Shown piece after piece: positions 4,764 to 6,868 of a stretch of DNA of 6,868 bases. Below the pieces are notes generated by a model. It searched no databases. It was given only the letters and a program-made list of their open reading frames with translations, and had not been told where the DNA came from. A program made the translations under genes and the position numbers. Numbering within the stretch: position 1 is the stretch's first letter; each line of letters begins with the position of its first letter. Source of the DNA: Thermoplasmata archaeon (GTDB lineage Archaea; Thermoplasmatota; E2; DHVEG-1); NCBI GenBank assembly GCA_003649715.1, contig QMSS01000074.1, forward strand, positions 1-6,868, given 5' to 3'.

Positions 4764-6224
4764 CTAGAATAGGTCATTGTACTTATTACCGCCAAACGTT
4801 GGAAGGTTCAACTCAGGGATGTGTATCAATCCTTTTTTGTATAAAATTGCTACCGATATTACAGCAATTCCAACCAAAGCCACAACCAATATGTACGTCA
4901 AATCAATAGATTGGGATTTTACAAGGATTTGAGCAGTTGCATCAGGGTTATCGGATAGTGTAAATCTATAACTCGTTGCCTCCTTTATTGTATAAACCGC
5001 TGTTCCACCCTGAAGGGAAATAGTAGTGAAATAAGTGCCATCTTTATATACATCTATATTGCTATTACTTGGAATAATCAAACCAGCACTATTGATGGTT
5101 TTAATAATCACATTACTACCTGCTTCAACAGAATTTGCGGGTAATCCGTTCTCATCAGTGATAACAAGAGTTGGCTTCTCCTTTGCTGTGAAAGATGCGG
5201 TTCCTTCCTCGCCATCATCTGTTGTTACGGTAACAGCGTATGTTCCTCTCCAAGGTGGCGTGAACGTTACAGTTCCACCTGTTGAATATGACCAAGTTAC
5301 TTCATCTTTGCTGATTGTAACCTCTGCTGGTCTACCTATTGAAATTGTAACTGGTTCATTGACCTCAACTTCACTTGGTATTGAAAGAGTTAGTGGTTTT
5401 GGTTTTACCTTCACTGTCTGATAAGCATGCATGTTTTGGAATGTTGCAGATATGTTCCACGTTCCAACCTTATCCAAATCAAAGGTTGCAGTTCCATTCA
5501 CAATCCTTGTTTCATTATTCCCATCTGGAGAGATTAAGGATACTGTTGCCATTACTGGGGTTGTATCAGCATATACTGTTACTGGTAATCTATCTCCAAT
5601 GGTAATTGTCGTATCACACTCAAGTATCAACTGTCTGAAAGATGATGCTATCTCGAATGATATGGTCTCATTTCCAATTACAAGAGTGGCAGTGCCATAA
5701 TCGTTATCTGCAAGTGTCACCAGACCCAAGCCATCCTCAACAGCTACGAGATAAACATTACCGGCATCTGTAATGATGTATCCTCTCTTCTTAATAGGTT
5801 CTGGCATCTTTATTAGCATGTTCTTTCCTGCTCTTGGCGGTGAGGGGATTATGGTTATATTTGTCTCTGGTGGTGGGGTTACTGGTAAGACAGTTACATT
5901 AATTGGTATTGTGTTATTTTCATAAGTTAAAGTGATATTTCCGTTGTAAGAGGCATTTAGGATGAATACTGCTGTAAACTGTTCTGATGAATTGGCAGAG
6001 ATTGTTAATTGATGTGTTAGTACAATCACATAGGGGGACAAAGAGGGAGATAGAGTAATATTTACTGTAACTGAAGCATTTGTAGGATTGTGAATGGTAA
6101 AGGTTTTGGTTTCATATCCCTGTTGCTGATTATATGTCACAGTATCAGGAGTGACCGTAATCTGGGCAAGGGCATTTGTCGAAATGAATGAAATTAGTAG
6201 AACAGCAAAGATTATCCTTCTAAT
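4764..6224 (-). CDS. Secreted, C-terminally membrane-anchored, Ig-like beta-rich surface protein (spike/adhesin-like)
   Basis: From an ATT codon at 6224 the protein has 486 residues. It opens with a signal peptide, RRIIFAVLLISFISTNALA, with likely cleavage after ALA before QITV. The ectodomain is threonine/valine-rich beta sequence suggesting several Ig-like modules in tandem, for example around residues 21-114, 125-190, 205-275, 278-350 and 350-436. Twelve N-x-S/T sequons all lie between residues 49 and 259, none in the membrane-proximal part. A single hydrophobic segment (442-462, LTYILVVALVGIAVISVAILY) is followed by KK and a 24-residue tail, giving a type I topology. A longer frame from ATG 6332 adds 36 basic residues, but that ATG has only a poor ribosome site and would overlap the upstream gene by 97 bp, whereas AGGAGGG lies six bases before the ATT. 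The layout matches spikes of membrane-enveloped archaeal viruses (for example pleoliviruses in the broad sense, Pleolipoviridae) or an S-layer/adhesin-like protein. Confidence 0.85.
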   Translation of the reverse strand: MRRIIFAVLLISFISTNALAQITVTPDTVTYNQQQGYETKTFTIHNPTNASVTVNITLSPSLSPYVIVLTHQLTISANSSEQFTAVFILNASYNGNITLTYENNTIPINVTVLPVTPPPETNITIIPSPPRAGKNMLIKMPEPIKKRGYIITDAGNVYLVAVEDGLGLVTLADNDYGTATLVIGNETISFEIASSFRQLILECDTTITIGDRLPVTVYADTTPVMATVSLISPDGNNETRIVNGTATFDLDKVGTWNISATFQNMHAYQTVKVKPKPLTLSIPSEVEVNEPVTISIGRPAEVTISKDEVTWSYSTGGTVTFTPPWRGTYAVTVTTDDGEEGTASFTAKEKPTLVITDENGLPANSVEAGSNVIIKTINSAGLIIPSNSNIDVYKDGTYFTTISLQGGTAVYTIKEATSYRFTLSDNPDATAQILVKSQSIDLTYILVVALVGIAVISVAILYKKGLIHIPELNLPTFGGNKYNDLF

Positions 6225-6230
6225 GTCTTT

Positions 6231-6237
6231 CCCTCCT
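6231..6237 (-). promoter_or_regulatory. Strong ribosome site AGGAGGG deciding the surface-protein start
   Basis: AGGAGGG on the - strand begins inside the TAG stop of the upstream Cys-motif gene and ends six bases before the ATT codon at 6224. It is the best ribosome site on this strand and has no ATG, GTG or TTG in frame at a workable distance, so it points to initiation at AUU. Confidence 0.6.
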
Positions 6238-6433
6238 ATTCTAAAGATGGTGGAGACCTTTGTCTGTATTTTATTGCTTTTATCAGTAGAGTATCTGGGT
6301 CTGCTGGATTTTCTTGGTATCTTATCAGACATTTTCCTTCTTCATCCATTGTTCCTCGCAGGGCTTCACAGGTTGCCCTATCAAGTTTGTCTACTCTAAT
6401 TATCTCCTCAACAACCTCCTTCTTTCCAATCAT
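6236..6433 (-). CDS. Small two-cysteine protein upstream of the surface-protein gene
   Basis: The 65-residue product starts MIGKKEVVEEIIRVDKLDR, then carries ATCEALRGTMDEEGKCLIR (20-38), a C-x(12)-C element related in spacing to those in 3750-3971 and 3973-4269, and ends in a basic, proline-containing tail (YRQRSPPSLE). I chose ATG 6433; the frame stays open to a TTG at 6505, which would add a hydrophobic leader but has no ribosome site. ATG 6433 also lacks one, but a TATA-like block centred about 27 bases upstream suits a leaderless transcript. The TAG stop merges into the ribosome site of the surface-protein gene, suggesting coupled expression. Function is unknown. Confidence 0.65.
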   Translation of the reverse strand: MIGKKEVVEEIIRVDKLDRATCEALRGTMDEEGKCLIRYQENPADPDTLLIKAIKYRQRSPPSLE

Positions 6434-6450
6434 GGAGAAAGATATACCTT

Positions 6451-6482
6451 TGGAGTTTTTTAACCTTTTGGCTAAAACTCCA
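6451..6482. repeat. 9-bp perfect inverted repeat in the divergent promoter region
   Basis: TGGAGTTTT (6451-6459) and AAAACTCCA (6474-6482) are exact reverse complements separated by 14 bases. The site lies midway between the two divergent start codons and covers the TATA-like block of the leftward gene. It has the shape of an operator for a dimeric regulator that could control both operons. Confidence 0.6.
6453..6464 (-). promoter_or_regulatory. TATA-like element for the leftward operon
   Basis: The - strand reads GGTTAAAAAACTCC with A-rich bases upstream, centred about 27 bases before ATG 6433. That is the normal archaeal TATA to start-site distance if the transcript is leaderless. It overlaps the inverted repeat, so a bound regulator would block it. 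Confidence 0.4.
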
Positions 6483-6497
6483 GAAAAAAATAATAAA
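6483..6497 (+). promoter_or_regulatory. TATA-like element for the rightward operon
   Basis: AGAAAAAAATAATAAAC lies with its centre about 27 bases before ATG 6518. That gene has no ribosome site (TTATATAGC precedes the ATG), which fits a leaderless transcript from this element. It starts right beside the inverted repeat. Confidence 0.4.
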
Positions 6498-6517
6498 CTA
6501 AACAACTATTATATAGC

Positions 6518-6736
6518 ATGCTTCCAAACGACTTAGTAAATTTAGTCAAGAATGATGTTATAAGGAGTTGTGCAGAAGATACAAAAAGAGGAATGTATCC
6601 CTCGGTTTTAGTCTGCTATAAGGGCAACATAGATGGTTTATATACAGCATCAGAGGTTATGCACCATCTGGGTAAAAAGAAAGAGGAAGATACACTATAC
6701 AAATTAGCAGAGAGATTGAAGGAAAAAATAATGTAG
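6518..6736 (+). CDS. 72-aa protein, first gene of the rightward operon, possible regulator
   Basis: The 72-residue protein has two cysteines (18, 33), a central YPSVLVCYKGNIDGLY and a helical second half YTASEVMHHLGKKKEEDTLYK ending in basic LAERLKEKIM. The TASEVMHHLG stretch faintly resembles the first helix of a helix-turn-helix, and the gene sits next to a divergent promoter with an inverted repeat, a common place for an autoregulator. That is an inference from position plus a weak resemblance. The ATG at 6518 has no ribosome site, but a TATA-like block lies about 27 bases upstream. The stop is followed by GGGGG and the next gene. Confidence 0.7.
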   Translation: MLPNDLVNLVKNDVIRSCAEDTKRGMYPSVLVCYKGNIDGLYTASEVMHHLGKKKEEDTLYKLAERLKEKIM

Positions 6737-6746
6737 GGGGAAAAAG

Positions 6747-6868
6747 ATGGATAAGTGGAATGAATTTAAAAAATTTGTAGATAAAGCAGTAGACGAATGT
6801 TCAAAAGAAGTGGATGTAAACTTACTATTTGAATCAAGACCTTCAGATATAACAGGAGATATGATTAA
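6747..6868 (+). CDS. Small acidic protein, runs off the window end (closes if the molecule is circular)
   Basis: Forty codons are visible: MDKWNEFKKFVDKAVDECSK, then EVDVNLLFESRPSDITGDMI, with two bases left over. It is acidic and helical at the start, with one cysteine (18). AGGGGG at 6735-6740 lies ahead of the ATG. I recognise no family. If base 6868 is joined to base 1, the next codons are AAA and TGA, giving a 41-residue protein whose stop overlaps the start of gene 1 by ATGA. Otherwise it is simply partial. Confidence 0.65.
   Translation, partial: MDKWNEFKKFVDKAVDECSKEVDVNLLFESRPSDITGDMI

Noticed and set aside
5035..5421. A 128-codon open frame on the + strand inside the surface-protein gene
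   Set aside because: It is a mirror of the beta-rich, Val/Thr-rich coding sequence on the other strand and has no promoter or ribosome site of its own.
6434..6505. TTG 6505 as start of the Cys-motif gene, giving a hydrophobic leader
   Set aside because: It would lie upstream of the probable promoter element and inverted repeat, has no ribosome site, and follows a stop codon directly. ATG 6433 is better.
1..6868. CRISPR arrays, insertion sequences, rRNA or tRNA genes, integrase or rolling-circle Rep
   Set aside because: I looked on both strands and found no regularly spaced long repeats, transposase or integrase motifs, RNA gene signatures or HUH/Tyr Rep motifs.

Overview
The window looks archaeal. 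It encodes a PCNA sliding clamp, a small clamp-loader (RFC-type) AAA+ protein and an MCM-type AAA+ ATPase. Arginine is written almost only with AGA/AGG and isoleucine often with ATA. Many genes have Shine-Dalgarno sites, and two candidate starts sit about 27 nt behind a TATA-like element, as in leaderless archaeal transcripts. The DNA is AT-rich and tightly packed. I see no chromosomal housekeeping genes, so I read it as a small archaeal mobile element (plasmid or virus). I cannot name the host.

Layout: (1) 1-3971, + strand, is a tightly coupled operon: small protein, PCNA, small protein, RFC-like ATPase, three small unknown proteins, a structured 60-bp spacer, MCM-like ATPase, and two small proteins. 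(2) 3973-6433, - strand, holds a 65-aa Cys-motif protein, a large secreted and C-terminally membrane-anchored surface protein, a 203-bp spacer with phased repeats and a palindrome, an 81-aa protein and a roughly 98-aa Cys-motif protein. (3) 6434-6517 is a divergent promoter region with a 9-bp inverted repeat. (4) 6518-6868, + strand, has a 72-aa protein and a gene that runs off the window end.

Joining the last base to the first makes the final gene end in TGA two bases into gene 1. This recreates the ATGA stop/start overlap already seen between gene 1 and PCNA, and it places an AGGAG site upstream of gene 1. The simplest reading is a complete circular element of 6,868 bp with one long rightward replication operon (6518 through the junction to 3971) and one leftward operon for a surface protein and small proteins. 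This is inferred from the junction, not shown.

Functionally, the element seems to bring its own clamp, a reduced clamp-loader ATPase and a reduced MCM ATPase, and would borrow polymerase and primase from the host. The glycosylation-rich, membrane-anchored protein resembles in layout a spike of an enveloped archaeal virus, but no other membrane protein, capsid protein, integrase or rolling-circle Rep was recognised.
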